Origin: Piliocolobus tephrosceles | Lineage: Eukaryota; Chordata; Mammalia; Primates; Cercopithecidae | Assembly: GCF_002776525.5 (NCBI RefSeq) | Contig: NC_045438.1 | Location: 156,713,332 to 156,777,331, forward strand | Direction: 5' to 3' | DNA: 64,000 nucleotides | In this document: positions 43,777 through 54,868 of the stretch, in pieces | Position numbering within the stretch: the first letter of the stretch is position 1 | How the letters are laid out: each line of letters opens with the position of its first letter | Translations under genes and position numbers: made by a program | Notes under the pieces: model-generated | What the model saw: the letters and a program-made list of their open reading frames with translations, nothing else | What the model was told of the DNA's origin: nothing | Database searches by the model: none

Positions 43777-44860
43777 TTTCTGGAACTCTTCTATAGGGGA
43801 GGAGTGTGTGTCTTTCCAATGTTTTCATTCTTTCCCTCCAGAGACAAGGAACCCATCCCTCTGGACTCCTCACCAGTGTTTTAGGTCAGATCTTCATCTA
43901 CACTCTGAAAGCCTCACCAGGACCTTCACCCCGAGTTGTCTTCTTGTACTTGCCTTTCGTTTCCTCTTCCTAAATCTCTTTGGAAGAAGAAATCCTCTTC
44001 CTCAATCCTCTTCCATGGTAGCCTTTTCCCTCATACTATCTCTGGAGTAAAAACATGTTGAGAATCCACATAGGCAAATTCTCCATTACATGTGTATGAT
44101 TAATGACCCTCTGAAAAATAGCATTACTGCAAACTATTTTATTTTAATTTGGTCATGGCCAACTTTGGGAGTTTTGTTTGGTTTGCTTTCGTTTGGTAGA
44201 TCACAGTAGGCTTCAAGAAAATTGGAGTGGGCAAATAATTAGTTTTCCTCTGCCACCTTTTTAGCAGATAATAAAAAAAGCAAGTCCCTGACCAAATTCT
44301 CACACATGCAAACAAGCTCAGAGCAGTTCATCAAGCAGTCCTGTAAACCTGGAGTCCCAGCTCTCAGCTCTCTGTTTAGGTGCTCCAAGCCTGTCCTTTA
44401 AAAGGTCTGCTTACCACAGACACAGCAAACAACGCTCGGCAAGATTCAAAACATTGCCATCTGCATTATCTCATCTCTTAACCAATGGCTGTAAGACTAA
44501 CTGAGGCTCAAGCTAAGAAAATATCCCCAAAGGGAACAGATCCATGGTTGAGTGGATTCTGAGGTGCTCTTCATTCAAGAAGGAAGGAGGACCTCTAAGC
44601 TCTAATCTATGCATCTTGAATTCCTTTAATTTTGCCAAAGAAAACTAACTACCAAGACACATATTTCATCCATAAAAACTCATTGTTTACACCTTACATA
44701 AGAATTAGTAAAGTAATGGTCGTTGAACAAGGAGGGCTTGTAAAAGACATGTCTGGCCTTTCTGATGTAATCCTGCCTGGCCACCCCATGAGAGGCGTTC
44801 TTGATTGGCACATGAAGTTCACCTAAGCTAAAGTAACACACAGAGCATCACACTAGATAC
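43777..44860. other. Unassigned unique sequence
   Basis: No gene or repeat was recognised with confidence. Part of 43800-44050 is pyrimidine-rich. The 140-codon frame at 43628-44050 starts in the antisense Alu and runs out of it by chance. Confidence 0.4.
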
Positions 44861-44874
44861 TATCAAATATTTCT

Positions 44875-45173
44875 TTCTTTCTAGACGGCGTCTCGCTCTG
44901 TTGCTAGACTGGAGTGCAGTGGCGCAATCTTGACTTACTGCAGTCTCTGCCTCCCTGGTTCAAGCAATTCCCTTGCCTCAGCCCCCTGAGTAGCTGGGAC
45001 TACAGGCACACACCAGCTAATTTTTCGTATTTTAGTAGAGATCAGGTTTCACTATGTTGGCCAGGATGGTCTCCATCTCCTGACCTCATGATCTGCCAGC
45101 CTCAGCCTCCCAATGTTCTGGGATTACAAATCAGCGTGCTGGGATTACAGGCGTGAGCCACCGTGCCTGGCCA
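44875..45173 (-). mobile_element. Alu, antisense, with small internal duplication
   Basis: Antisense Alu from TTTCTTTCTAGACGGCG to CACCGTGCCTGGCC. Near its left-arm end CTGGGATTACA occurs twice (around 45118-45128 and 45139-45149) with AATCAGCGTG between, a short local duplication. The target duplication TATCAAATATTTCT (44861-44874) and TGTCAAGTATTTCT (45174-45187) frames it. Confidence 0.9.
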
Positions 45174-45349
45174 CTGTCAAGTATTTCTAAGTAAGCTACA
45201 GGCATGATAAGCCTATAAACTAACACTTTATACCTAAAACTGCTTCAGAAAAATATGTTGCATCATTTTGTAAAGTAGGAAATTACCCCACTACCATATT
45301 TATCCTTTACATGATTTTTTTAAATTTATCATTTTTGTTTATTTATTTT

Positions 45350-45436
45350 AGAGATGGGGTCTTGCTATGTTGCCCAGGCTGGAATGCAGTGATTATTCAC
45401 AGGTGCAGTCCCACTACTCATCTGCACGGTAGATTT
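45350..45436 (-). pseudogene. 7SL RNA (SRP RNA) pseudogene, antisense, 3' piece
   Basis: The plus strand reads AGAGATGGGGTCTTGCTATG, TTGCCCAGGCTGGAATGCAG, TGATTATTCACAGGTGCAG and TCCCACTACTCATCTGCACGG. This is the antisense of the 3' end and the start of the S domain of 7SL RNA, a part that Alu does not have. The A-rich tail (plus-strand T-rich, 45321-45349) shows retroposition. An AluY interrupts the copy at 45437, and the rest follows at 45766. Confidence 0.9.
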
Positions 45437-45750
45437 TTCTTTTTTGTTTGTTTGTTTGTTTGTTTTTTTGAGACAGAGTCTCGCTCTCTTGCCCAGGCTG
45501 AAGTGCAGTGGTGCAATCTCGGCTCACTGCAAGCTCCACCTCCTGGGTTCACGCCATTCTCCTGCCTCAGCCTCCCACGTAGCTGGGGCTACAGGTGCCC
45601 ACCACCGCACCCGGCTACTTTTTTGTATTTTTAGTAGAGACAGGGTTTCACCGTGTTAGCCACGATGGTCTTGATCTCCTGACCTCGTGATCCACCAGTC
45701 TCGGCCTCCCAAAGTGCTGGGATTACAGGCATGAGCCACCACGCCCAACC
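45437..45750 (-). mobile_element. AluY, antisense, inside the 7SL pseudogene
   Basis: Full-length antisense AluY, with GCAAGCTCCACCTCC, TTCACGCCATTCTCC and CCTCGTGATCCACC. Its tail includes five TTTG units (GTTTGTTTGTTTG). The target duplication CTGCACGGTAGATTT (45422-45436) and CTGCACAGTAGTTT (45751-45764) is 7SL sequence on both sides. Confidence 0.95.
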
Positions 45751-45955
45751 CTGCACAGTAGTTTCAAGTGCTTGTATCTGACCTAAGCTGGCTCACCCCT
45801 CCTTAGGCAACCTGGTGGTCCCTGCTTCTGGGAGGTCATCATAGTGATGTTGAACTTAGTGTAGATGCTTAACCAGCACAGCGTCCTGCAGCCCAGAACT
45901 CCTGGGCTCCAGTGATCCTCCCGCCTCAGCCTCCCAAGTAGCTGGGACTAGAGGC
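45751..45955 (-). pseudogene. 7SL RNA (SRP RNA) pseudogene, antisense, 5' piece
   Basis: After the AluY the antisense 7SL continues with GGCTCACCCCTCCTTAGGC, AACCTGGTGGTCCCTGC, GGGAGGTCATCATAGTGATG, GAACTTAGTGTAGATGC and CAGCCCAGAACTCCTGGGC. It runs out at GCTGGGACTAGAGGC. About 30 bases of the 7SL 5' end are missing, so it is 5'-truncated. A target duplication around ATGATTTTTT (45311-45320 and 45959-45968) flanks the entire pseudogene. It lacks the 5' promoter part and an intact SRP Alu domain, so it should be inactive. Confidence 0.9.
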
Positions 45956-45969
45956 TAAATGATTTTTTA

Positions 45970-46475
45970 TAAGCTGGTTTTCTTAAAGTTAGGCTCACAT
46001 GTGATGGAATGCTGGAACTGCACCAGGCAGGTGTGTGAGCACTCGGAGAGTTCCCACATCGGGTCCTCTGAACAAGTGATGAAGATGGAAGTTTGATGGC
46101 TGTGTAGTGACATAGTCATATTGCTGCTGCTGGTGAAAGGCCCTTTTAAGCTATGTTGGGCAGAGAGGGACTGTGACTTCCAGCCTGAATCTTCACTTCA
46201 CATGTGGGCCCCACTCTCTCCCCACAAGGGTTGTGGTCGGCCAGTTTTTTTCCATACCTCTCCAGTTACACACTGAAAAGCCTGGAGGTCTTAAGCTTTT
46301 GATGTTCAATGACTACTTTGAGAATGTAGTGAAAATCTCTTCAATAAAATTGCATGTACGTACCAGCAAAAAGCAAATGTTAAGTATCATTTTAGTGAGT
46401 TATGGACCCCACCACCACCAGTTTCATCCTTAAATCTCCTAGGAATCCATCAAGGTGGTCAGGGAACCTCTGACA
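45970..46475. other. Unassigned unique sequence
   Basis: No gene was recognised. The 86-codon frame at 46173-46433 has no recognisable domain. Confidence 0.4.
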
Positions 46476-46479
46476 TTAT

Positions 46480-46640
46480 GACATCAAGAAAGTCAGTTAA
46501 CCTCCCTGAGCCGCTGAGTTTCATCTTCCATAAAATGTGCTGCTCTCATTGTGCTACCTCCTACTCCATCACAGTACTCTGAGGAGGGAGTAAAATATCA
46601 ATTATGGAAGTACATTGGAAAGCGTAGATTACTGTGTGAA
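46480..46640 (+). repeat. MIR-like fragment, sense
   Basis: AAGAAAGTCAGTTAACCTCCCTGAG, TGAGTTTCATCTTCCATAAAATG and GGAGTAAAATATCAATTATGG follow MIR/MIR3 order with much divergence. Confidence 0.6.
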
Positions 46641-47592
46641 TGCACAGTGACTCTGTTTAATGAAAGTGCAACCCACCAGGAGGACCAGCTTCTGTCCTCT
46701 GGACCTTTCCCTGGACAAACAAGATGTTATCTGGCATCTGAGTCTACTTATGTCCTTCTGTGTTTCATCAAAGCCAGAGAAGTGACACTGATTCCCAGGA
46801 CTGTCCTCTACCATGATGGGAAAATCAATATACCTGTGGTGTCTTCTCCCCTCTCAAACATTACCCCTTACTTTCAGTTTTCCTTCCTCTCCAGTCCTCA
46901 CCAAGAGCTGTCATTCATCCCTGAGCCCTTGAACTAATGAATTAATTTACACTGAAAAGATAATGATTTTATGTATTGTTTATTCCCAGCAGTATTTTGC
47001 ATTTTAAAAGAGAAGTGCACTGTTTAGGCTACAGTGGATGCTAAAGAATGTACCCCAATGATGGAATTTCAATAACTGTTGTACCAGGAGAAGCTTTTTT
47101 TTAGGAAATTATTCAAGTCAACCACATAGGCTATTTCGTATTCCCCATATAAGCCTGAAGGCTAAGTTTGCCACTCACTTTAACTTTTTAGTGAAGATGA
47201 GATGATTCTCCCATATCTAGGCAAGAATATTTTGAAAGGGGTGTAAAGAATTCTGCTCCTCCAGCTACAAAGAGCACAGCTTTTCCATGCAAAGAAGAGG
47301 AGAATCAGGTTTATTTCAATACCTGTTGTGTCAAAACTCCATTCACACCCTAGAGGGGAAGACAGGTTCGGAGGACATGGCTCCCAAAAGGCTCCCGTTT
47401 TCACCAGCTCTAGAGGGAGTCTTCCTGGCCATGCTATGGTCATGGCACACCTTTTGGGAAGGCGTATGAGGATGATCAAAGGACTGCGCTGGGATGGAAG
47501 ACCTTCCCCTTAACACACCTCTCACCTGAAAAGCACTTGAAGTCTTAAAGTCAGAAGCCTGATTTACTTGTCCCCACCTCGCCTTTTTCCAC
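46641..47592. other. Unassigned unique sequence
   Basis: No supported gene. A 128-codon plus-strand frame (46551-46937) begins in the MIR-like piece and has no family I know. Other short frames on both strands overlap at 47180-47525. Confidence 0.4.
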
Positions 47593-47956
47593 TGTATTAG
47601 TCCATTTTCACACTGCTGATAAAGACATATCTGAGACTGAGTAATTTATAAAGAAAAATAGGTCTAATGGACTCATAGTTCCATGTGGCTGGGGAGGCCT
47701 CACAATCCTGCGGATGGTGAAAGGCACATCTTACATGGTGGCAGACAAGAGAAAATGAGAGAACTTGTGCAGGGAAACTCCCCCTTATAAAACCATTGAA
47801 TCTCATAAGACTTATTCATTCTCATGAGAATGGCATGGGAAAGACCCACCTCCATGATTCAGCTACCTCCCACCGGGTCCCTTCCATGACACATGAAAAT
47901 TGTGGGAGATACAATTTAAGATGAGATTTGGGTGGGGACACAGTCAAACCATATCA
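47593..47956 (-). mobile_element. THE1/MST-type MaLR LTR, antisense
   Basis: The plus strand reads TGTATTAGTCCATTTTCACAC, ATCTGAGACTGAGTAATTTATAAAG, GTGGCTGGGGAGGCCTCAC, CTTACATGGTGGCAGACAAG, CTACCTCCCACCGGGTCCC and GATGAGATTTGGGTGGGGACAC, ending ACCATATCA. This is the antisense of a THE1/MST LTR. Ends are TG...CA. A clear 5-bp duplication was not seen. No internal region is adjacent, so it is a solo LTR. Confidence 0.9.
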
Positions 47957-48780
47957 TACGCTAACCCTCAATGAATGGAACAGACCTAAGTCCATGCTCT
48001 GTATTGCAGCCCTCATCTCACCCTTGTCTTACTTCAGGCTAATGGCTTGGCCTTGCCATTCTTGCTCACATCTAAGCATTTTTCCCATCTATGGCCTCTC
48101 CCTGATGAGGTCCCCCCTTCCCAGTCAAGTCCTGGCTGAAAGCTATTTTAGAACCTGCAGGTCCAGCTCATGCCCCTGACAATTCTGAGCCCACCCCTGC
48201 CCTTCAGGGGAAAAGCAGCACTCTTCCTGGCTCAGGTTGCCCAATCCTCTTAAGTATAGGCCAGCTCTGCCAATTCCTCACCATGAACCTATGTTCCAAA
48301 GGAGAGACTTATGAATTCATATTCTTTCCTTGAAACCAACAATTATGGGATCATGGTGCAGGACTTCATGTGTTTTTGAATGACTCAGACTTCATTTTTC
48401 ATGTAATTCATACAAGAATCCTGGAGCCCTGGATTTCCTATCCACCCTCTATTTCCATTTTCCCTTGCTTCTCTTGTCCAATTTTTAATGACTCAGCTGG
48501 AGTTGAGACCATATTTGCTACTCGCGTTTGTTTGAACACTTAGGTTCTGTGAAAATATTTGCCTCCCAAATTCCCAATGATAGACAGATGTCCTAGCTCA
48601 TTGCTGTTGCTTTTTAAGTATCTTGGCAGGGAGAGAATTGGCTTCACATTTCAAAGAATTCCTTTTCTGCTAAAAAGTTCTGGTGTCACCACACAAAAGC
48701 ACTTGCAATGCATAACCACAAAATGAAGCCATCAGGCCCTCCTTGGAAAGAAAATGCAACTCTTCATTCTCTCTCAAGGT
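47957..48780. other. Unassigned unique sequence
   Basis: No gene or repeat was recognised. Some L2-like pyrimidine-rich text may be present around 47990-48300, too weak to call. Confidence 0.4.
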
Positions 48781-48784
48781 CCAC

Positions 48785-48905
48785 TAATTAGCTCAGTGTC
48801 CTTGGGCTTAACCTCTCTGGACCTTAGTTTCCTTATTTGTAAATGAGGGATTTGTTTGATTTCTAAGGTTTCATCCAACCGTGACCTTCTATGATTCTAT
48901 CAAAA
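48785..48905 (+). repeat. MIR3-like fragment, sense
   Basis: AGCTCAGTGTCCTTGGGCTTAACCTCTC, TTAGTTTCCTTATTTGTAAATG and TTTCTAAGGTTTCATCC match the MIR3 core and end. Confidence 0.75.
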
Positions 48906-50289
48906 CAGGTCACAGGGAAGGAAACCATAATTTTACTTTGAGCACAGGGATTTTTGGAAGACTGTTACAAATCTGCAAATAGAGTTTAAGATCTCATCAA
49001 TCTTCCTTTACTAACAAAATACATTACCATTCCTTATTCACTGAGTAATGGAAAACACCCTTGAAGGGTAATATTTGAGAGGCCTGGGTGACAGCAGGGT
49101 TCATTTTCTTGTTTTTAGATTCCAAAGTTAAAAAAAAAAAAAAAAACTATTAAAGCCAATTCCTCTCACCAGGCCAGATCCAGAAGTTGCCATTTCAACT
49201 GGGTCTATTTTGAGGTAAAAGGAGATGAATATGAACACATTTCCGTAGATGGAACTCATGCAAGAAGAGGGCAAGGTAAAGTTCCCCCTTCTGAAATCAA
49301 AACAAACCAAGAAAATCCATGATCTGTTACAGCTACACTTGACATGCTTCTGCCCATGTTATCTGGGGCTCCCTTAAGTTCCAGATTTCATGGAGTGGGG
49401 GAGACAGAGTTGTCACTCATCTGAGGATTTCTCATGCACTGCACTGCTAGTTGGTGAACAAAGCTACGACTGTCACTTTGCTCCTACAGCCTCTGACTTT
49501 CCAGCATAGCTCTGAATGTCTCTGCATGGAGAAGGACTACTTCATGAAAATGTCCCTGATCATTTAAACTGAACCATGAGCCACACGAAGGCCAAAGGGG
49601 GAACTATAAAGTAGTTAGCTGCAGAAATTGGCCTCCTGCCTGGAGGTTATTTGGCCTCTTCTCTCCCCCTTTTCCCTGGATGCTGAGTCTCTGTCTCTTT
49701 ACTGTTCCTTTGAGTTCTTTCTCAAACCCATGTGCTGTGCTTCTATGAACCAGAGCTAAGTGGAGCCCAAGGATGTCAATTTCATGCAGCACTCAGAAGC
49801 AATTGCCGATTTTAGCTCTGTCCTCTTACAGAGTTACAGTCACACAGGAATATTAAAAAGTTTTTTGGCCCACAATTCAGTTCTTAACCGTCACTCCTTC
49901 ACATATCCATTTTCTAATGAAAAACAATCTGGAAAAAAATAGCTGGCTGTATCTTCATTTTGTTTTTTGTCTCCTGTGGAAAAAAATACATAGTTTTTCA
50001 TTTATTCTCATTAAGAAGGGTTGCAAGAGGCTATAGATTTCATATATGTATATTTAAACTTGTTGGACTTTTTAATTCTTTCTACCCAATTATTAGTTTG
50101 AAGGGGTTAGAAGAGGTTCACTGACAACAATCCAGTTTATGAAGGTCTAGATAAACATCCCATATGGGAAAAATAAGGCCAAGCAAAAAGGAAAATGGAA
50201 ACTTCCTCTACCAAAAATAGGGAAAGGGCCCTAGAAGAAACCAAATGCCAAGAATATCTTGAAAGCAAAGCATTCCCAGGCAGCAAAAG
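48906..50289. other. Unassigned unique sequence with a poly-A tract
   Basis: A run of A lies at about 49129-49146. No gene or recognised repeat is seen. Confidence 0.4.
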
Positions 50290-50413
50290 GCATGCACACA
50301 CAAACATGCACACACACAAACATGCACACACAAACATGCACACACACACACACCACCCATATACACGCAAGCATGCATGATTGTAAGGACACAAAGACAC
50401 ACATACACACATA
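50290..50413. repeat. CA-rich complex tandem repeat
   Basis: CA microsatellite interrupted in a regular way by AAACATGC, so that a unit of about 14-18 bases (ACACACAAACATGC) recurs several times before the tract becomes irregular. Antisense frames rich in Cys and Val at this place are products of the repeat. Confidence 0.88.
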
Positions 50414-50611
50414 TATCTGAACCCAGTGGGCTGGACCAACCATTGGGAGGTGTGTGTCACGAGCTCCTTTTGTTCTTGTCCTTGATAAACTGGTAATCTT
50501 TAAGTTCTGCTGCAAAAGCAAAGATACGGAAGGTAAAACATGATTCTGTCACTTTTTTTTGGGAAAAAAACATAGAAATCCCTGAATGTATGTCTGTTGG
50601 CTTTATACCAG

Positions 50612-51090
50612 AGATGACTATTCATTTATTCAACAAATGTATTTTTTGGTAAGCATCTGCCATATTCTGGGCACTGTGGATACAGGATCGTAGAACACTG
50701 GCCATGACGGATGGCGCTCCTATCTGGGGAGTAAGGTGGGCATAGAAAGAGATAATTAGAGTACAAATGGTTGGTATGGAGAAGGATTATGTGCACCCTA
50801 AGTGGCAACACAGAAGAGAGAACAACCGTCTCTGCTAAGGGCTCATAGTGGAAGAAACATTTGTGCTAAGTATGGAAGCAGGACCGAGACTCACTAATGA
50901 AGCTGGAAGGGCGTTGTTGGCAGAAGGAAGGGCATGAACACCATCACAGAGACGGGGAACAGCATGGTGTGTTCTGCACACAGCAGGGGATCCCACAAAG
51001 CGGGAGTTTAGACGAGTCAGGTTTTGAAGGACACGATCGACCATCATGCTGAGGAATCTCAGCTTTATGGCATAGGCAATGTGGCAGCAT
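50612..51090 (-). repeat. L2, antisense, 3' region
   Basis: CATTTATTCAACAAATGTATTTTTTGG, TATTCTGGGCACTGTGGATAC, GAAGCTGGAAGGGCG, AGCATGGTGTGTTCTGC, GTTTTGAAGGACACGATCG and TGCTGAGGAATCTCAGC follow the antisense L2 3' region in order, at high divergence. Confidence 0.72.
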
Positions 51091-51656
51091 CAGAGGACTC
51101 TCTCTCTCTCCCCCCCGCAGCAAGCATAACTGTGAATTTTTGGCTTATGGATTTGCTTTGAGATTTATGCTGCTGCAGAGTTTCTTTGGTGACAATAAGA
51201 AGAAGGAACCGGAGGTGTGTGAGGCAAGGAGGCGAGTTAGCGGCTGCAGCCGTGCTCCTCGTAAGAGCGGAGGAAGAAAGTCCTGGCTTGGGGAGTGAAA
51301 ATAGAAAGGAAGACTCACAGACACAGGCCAGGAATGACCCAGACCACACTCGTGTCCTTGGTCTCCTAGATTATTCCTATCAGGGGTCACCTGTGTCCCT
51401 CCCCACCCAGGACTATGGCATGCCTGTGAACTCCTCTGGGAACAGCTGCCAAGTCCCTGTTGTGGGGGGCCAAAGAAGACTCAACTCATCACTCTCCCCA
51501 GGCCTGCTGCCTGAGGGTCTGAACAGATGTAACCACCAGAGCTCACGCCAGATTTATGGAAACATGGTTAAAGGGGACATCAATAAGAATGGCTGACTTA
51601 CATATTAACTTTTTCTTTTAAGCTCCAACAGACATGGCATACTATTGGTGCTCAAC
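51091..51656. other. Unassigned sequence, possibly older L2 continuation
   Basis: A CT/C tract lies at 51100-51118. Sequence at 51190-51300 is GC-rich for this window. The 136-codon plus-strand frame 51186-51596 has no recognisable domain. No gene is supported. Confidence 0.4.
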
Positions 51657-51667
51657 AAATGCTTTTA

Positions 51668-51836
51668 TGCTGGGCGTGGTGGCGCATGCTTGTAATCCCA
51701 GCTACCAGGGAGGCTGAGGCAGGAAAACTGCTTGAACCGGGGAGTCGAAGGTTGCAGTGAGCCGAGATTACGCCATTGCACTCCAGTCTGGTGACAGAGC
51801 AAGACTCCGTCTCAAAAAAAAAAAAAAAAAAAAAAA
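51668..51836 (+). mobile_element. Alu right arm only, sense
   Basis: A single right-arm monomer that starts GCTGGGCGTGGTGGCGC and ends CTCCGTCTC with a long A-tail. The flanks AAATGCTTTT (51657-51666) and AAAAGCTTTT (51837-51846) look like its target duplication. It is inserted in an older GTGCTCAACAAATGCTTTTGAATG, an L2-like end. Confidence 0.88.
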
Positions 51837-51846
51837 AAAAGCTTTT

Positions 51847-52735
51847 GAATGAAATGAGAGGGGTGGGCTACACAAGTAAGTTTGGAACTGAGCTTAACCT
51901 AAGTCTATAAATTTCCCAGACAAGCCTTGGACCCTGCTGTGGGGGCCTATGTGCTGGGCCTCACCAGAGATATTCTACCTGCGTTTTTGTGACTGTCCAC
52001 ATCTTATTTCATTTTAAGAAAAATTTCTACAACTAAGACCAGATCATTGCTAAAGCCCTCCCTTTCTTAAAACATCTCTGCAGCAATAAGACATCAATGA
52101 ACTGATAATCAGTGATTAATATGCTCTAGCAATTTGTGTTTAATGTATTTTTAATCCACTTGTGACTGAAATAAAAACCTTTCTCTTCCCTTATACTTGA
52201 GAAAAGGGAATTCTAGAAGTGGCCTTGGTTTCAGAGGAATGAGGCTGCCAACATGGGGTTTACCCAACTGGTTTTATAAATATTATTCTACCCTGTTCCC
52301 CGGTCCTTCAAACAATTAGTGATACCACTGTGGCTTAAAATAAAAACCTCTTGGCTGCTCTCTGACCCTCCCTAGTCACCCCCAAACCTCTCCAGGGGAC
52401 TTGGACTTCCAAACCAGAATGACTTCCTCATCCAACAAGCAATGGGGGCTGGATTTTTCTCCTCTTAGGATATCTTTCTAAGTTGTTATTTCCATAATTA
52501 ACTTTAATTACTTTCCTCCTCCTCCTCTCTTTCCACACAACACCCTATTTTCATTCTTCGTGGGGGTGGTAGACCTCCAAGCTTCTGGCAACTCTCCCTT
52601 TGACCAAGGTCCCCAGGAAGAATTTCCAAGGTCAACTGAGGGGGCCTAGGAGAGCTGTGTGGAAAATGAGGCTTAGGAGATGAGGAGGGGCTGGGAGAAG
52701 GGGAGGAATGAACTTTCCAATGGAAAAAAGACTCT
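51847..52735. other. Unassigned unique sequence
   Basis: No gene or repeat was recognised. Small AATAAAA signals occur near 52170 and 52340, without other evidence of transcript ends. Confidence 0.4.
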
Positions 52736-52739
52736 AAGA

Positions 52740-52882
52740 ACATTTATTCCAAGTTTTATTTCATAGATGAGAATGCTGAGGCCTAATGAGGTGAGGCAAC
52801 TCACCCCAGGTTGCCATTGTTGGGTGGTCTTGGGGACATGACCCTATCAAAACTGGAGGCAGAGTTGAAACTGAGTGTCCGT
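52740..52882 (-). repeat. MIR, antisense
   Basis: TTTCATAGATGAGAATGCTGAGGC, CTAATGAGGTGAGGCAACTCACC and GGAGGCAGAGTTGAAACTGAG match the antisense of MIR. Confidence 0.7.
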
Positions 52883-52884
52883 CA

Positions 52885-53469
52885 TTGGCAACCTGAACTT
52901 CTTCTTGTCTGTTTTAAGTGAAACATGGCAGCAGCCGAGGCTTACTTTTCTGGAACCTCTAGCTCACGTCTTCACATTCAAAGCCTTTGCCTAGCCTGGC
53001 CTGTTTTGTAGATCCGGCCACATGTTCCAGCGGGACCATCACTCAGCACTCTGCCACAGTGCTCAGGACTTTCCAGGGCCCAAAGGCAATAGGAGATTGA
53101 GAAGCTCACCCAGGAGAGAAGGGCCTTGACCACCCCAGCAGACAGCTCCACATTCTTCTCCTGTGTTCCCCTCTCTCCCGCATGCATGAGCCTTCTTGTT
53201 TCACACATGTGTTTTTGAACACAGCAGCATCTCTCACTCATTTATTCATGAATTTTATATCACCCTGTGCACTTCCCAGGCACCCTGATCCCTCACACCT
53301 TCCCCAGCCCTAAACTCAACACAGGATGCAAGAGAAATATGCACTCAGACGACACACAGGCAAAGTCACACGTGCACACATACATCCCAGAGAAACCTAG
53401 AAAGCAATAGGAAAGGACTGCTTTACAAGGCAATTATTTTCTTTTTTTATTTATCTTAAATGTTTCTGG
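52885..53469. other. Unassigned unique sequence
   Basis: No gene was recognised. The 87-codon minus-strand frame at 52978-53241 has no domain that I know. Confidence 0.4.
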
Positions 53470-53533
53470 AGTTCATTTGAATTACTAATTCCATTTNNNN
53501 NNNNNNAGTTCATTTGAATTACTAATTCCATTT
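53470..53533. other. Assembly seam: identical 27-mer on both sides of a 10-N gap
   Basis: Bases 53470-53496 and 53507-53533 are identical, separated by ten N (53497-53506). This is what remains when two overlapping contigs are placed end to end without merging, so the true sequence probably has this 27-mer once. Confidence 0.93.
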
Positions 53534-53559
53534 GAATACCTAATAACACAAATAAATGC

Positions 53560-53812
53560 CTTTTTTCTTTTTGAGACAAGGTCTCGCTCTGTCGCCCAGG
53601 CTGCAGTGCAATGGCACAATTATAGCTTACTGCAATCTCAAACTCCTGGGCTCAAGCCATCCTGTTACACCTCAGCCTCTGAGTAGCAGAAACTACAGGT
53701 ATGCACCACCATGTCCAGCTCTTTTTTAAAATTTTTTTGTAGAGATGGGGTCTTGCTATGTTGCTCAGGCTGGTCTCAAACTCCTGGCCTCATGCAACCC
53801 TCTTGCCCTAGT
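53560..53812 (-). mobile_element. AluJ-like, antisense, 5'-truncated
   Basis: Antisense Alu from CTTTTTGAGACAAGGTCTC to CTCATGCAACCCTCTTGCCC. The last 40 or so bases (the Alu 5' end) are absent. Forms such as CAATTATAGCTTACTGC and CTCAAACTCCTGGGCTCAAGC are AluJ-like. Confidence 0.9.
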
Positions 53813-54727
53813 AAATGTTATTTTTAAAACTTCTATGCAAAATGTGTTTAATGGGCACAGTCCCTCCCTCATATATGTTTCTGCCACTCATTCAATAAGC
53901 TTGGTTTTTACCTCATTGCCAGGGTAGTGCTCAGGGTAAGAAGAAGACGAGTAGCTTGTTTGTGTTCTCAATCTATCACTTATCAAGGAAAGAATACATT
54001 GAAGATTTCACTTAAATTAAGTCTAGACCCAATCCGGATATAAAAATATGATTACAATTTAAAAGTATGTGACAAAGGTTTCTCAGTGCCAGCTAATGAT
54101 CAACATGTGACAGGTGGAAATATACTACGAAAGTAGCCTCCAGCTCCATCATCGAGTCCTTCAGGGTACACAGAGTGAGGGGCTTTGACCTGGACAAGGC
54201 ATGACTAATGAGGCAATGAGGCTCCGCTGTCATTCTGCTTATTGGCAAACACGCCAGAACTCCTGCCTCTAAATAAACAGGTCCTTCCTGGGAGTCAGCA
54301 CAGACGGCTACAGGCTCGTTCAAGCCAGACCATCACTGCTCGGATTATTTTGGAGCTATTCTTTGGGAACTTTCCTTATAATCAGTTTATCAGCCACATG
54401 GGGACATTAGCCACTTGCCTCATAGTCTGCTTCAGAATTAATATTTAAAAGAAAGGCGGGAAGCTAAGTGTTGGGAGCCTCACCAAGGGGTAAGGGCGCA
54501 ACAGATGCCCAGTGCTAAGGAAGCCACTGGGCCCAGACAGTGAGAGCTCTCTCAGGGCTGTCACGGGGCCAGGCATCCTCTGGTGCCCAGAGCAGTGCCT
54601 GACACACAGTTGGTCATTAATAAATACTAGTAGAAAAAAAGTTGAGAAAAAAAATGCAGCAATATTATGGTCAAATCCGTAACCCACATATGACATACTC
54701 ACTTGTCCAGACCAGCCAAGTGCCGGG
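53813..54727. other. Unassigned unique sequence, with an L2-like end
   Basis: TCATTAATAAATACTAGTAG preceded by GTGCCTGACACACAG at about 54594-54633 is an L2 3'-end-like piece. The part 54200-54440 is complex and contains TAAATAAACAGG, a forkhead-type motif near 54270. No gene is seen. Confidence 0.4.
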
Positions 54728-54868
54728 CTGTTCCTGCTGAAATGAAAAGAAAAGGGGATCTCCAAGCTTCTTTCTTCTCTTTTCATCTTCTTTTCTAATG
54801 AACATACAGGGTCAGGCTCAAACTGTTAAAACTCTTCCCAGACTCCACGTTTATAATCACATATTTGA
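54728..54868 (+). repeat. Direct repeat copy A, unassigned family
   Basis: From CTGTTCCTGCTGAAATG to CACATATTTGA this stretch matches 57458-57597 base for base over most of its length (by eye, roughly four in five). Shared words include AAAAGAAAAGGGGATCTC, TTTCTTCTCTTTTCATC and TCTTCCCAG. I do not recognise it as a known repeat family. Confidence 0.8.

Noticed and set aside
45350..45955. Functional 7SL RNA gene
   Set aside because: 5'-truncated, diverged, with an A-tail and target duplication, and interrupted by an AluY; it is a retropseudogene.
46551..46937. 128-codon plus-strand frame
   Set aside because: Starts in MIR-like sequence and has no recognisable domain.
50290..50413. Regularly spaced repeats as a CRISPR-like array
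   Set aside because: Units are CA-microsatellite derived, there are no unique spacers, and the genome is a primate's.
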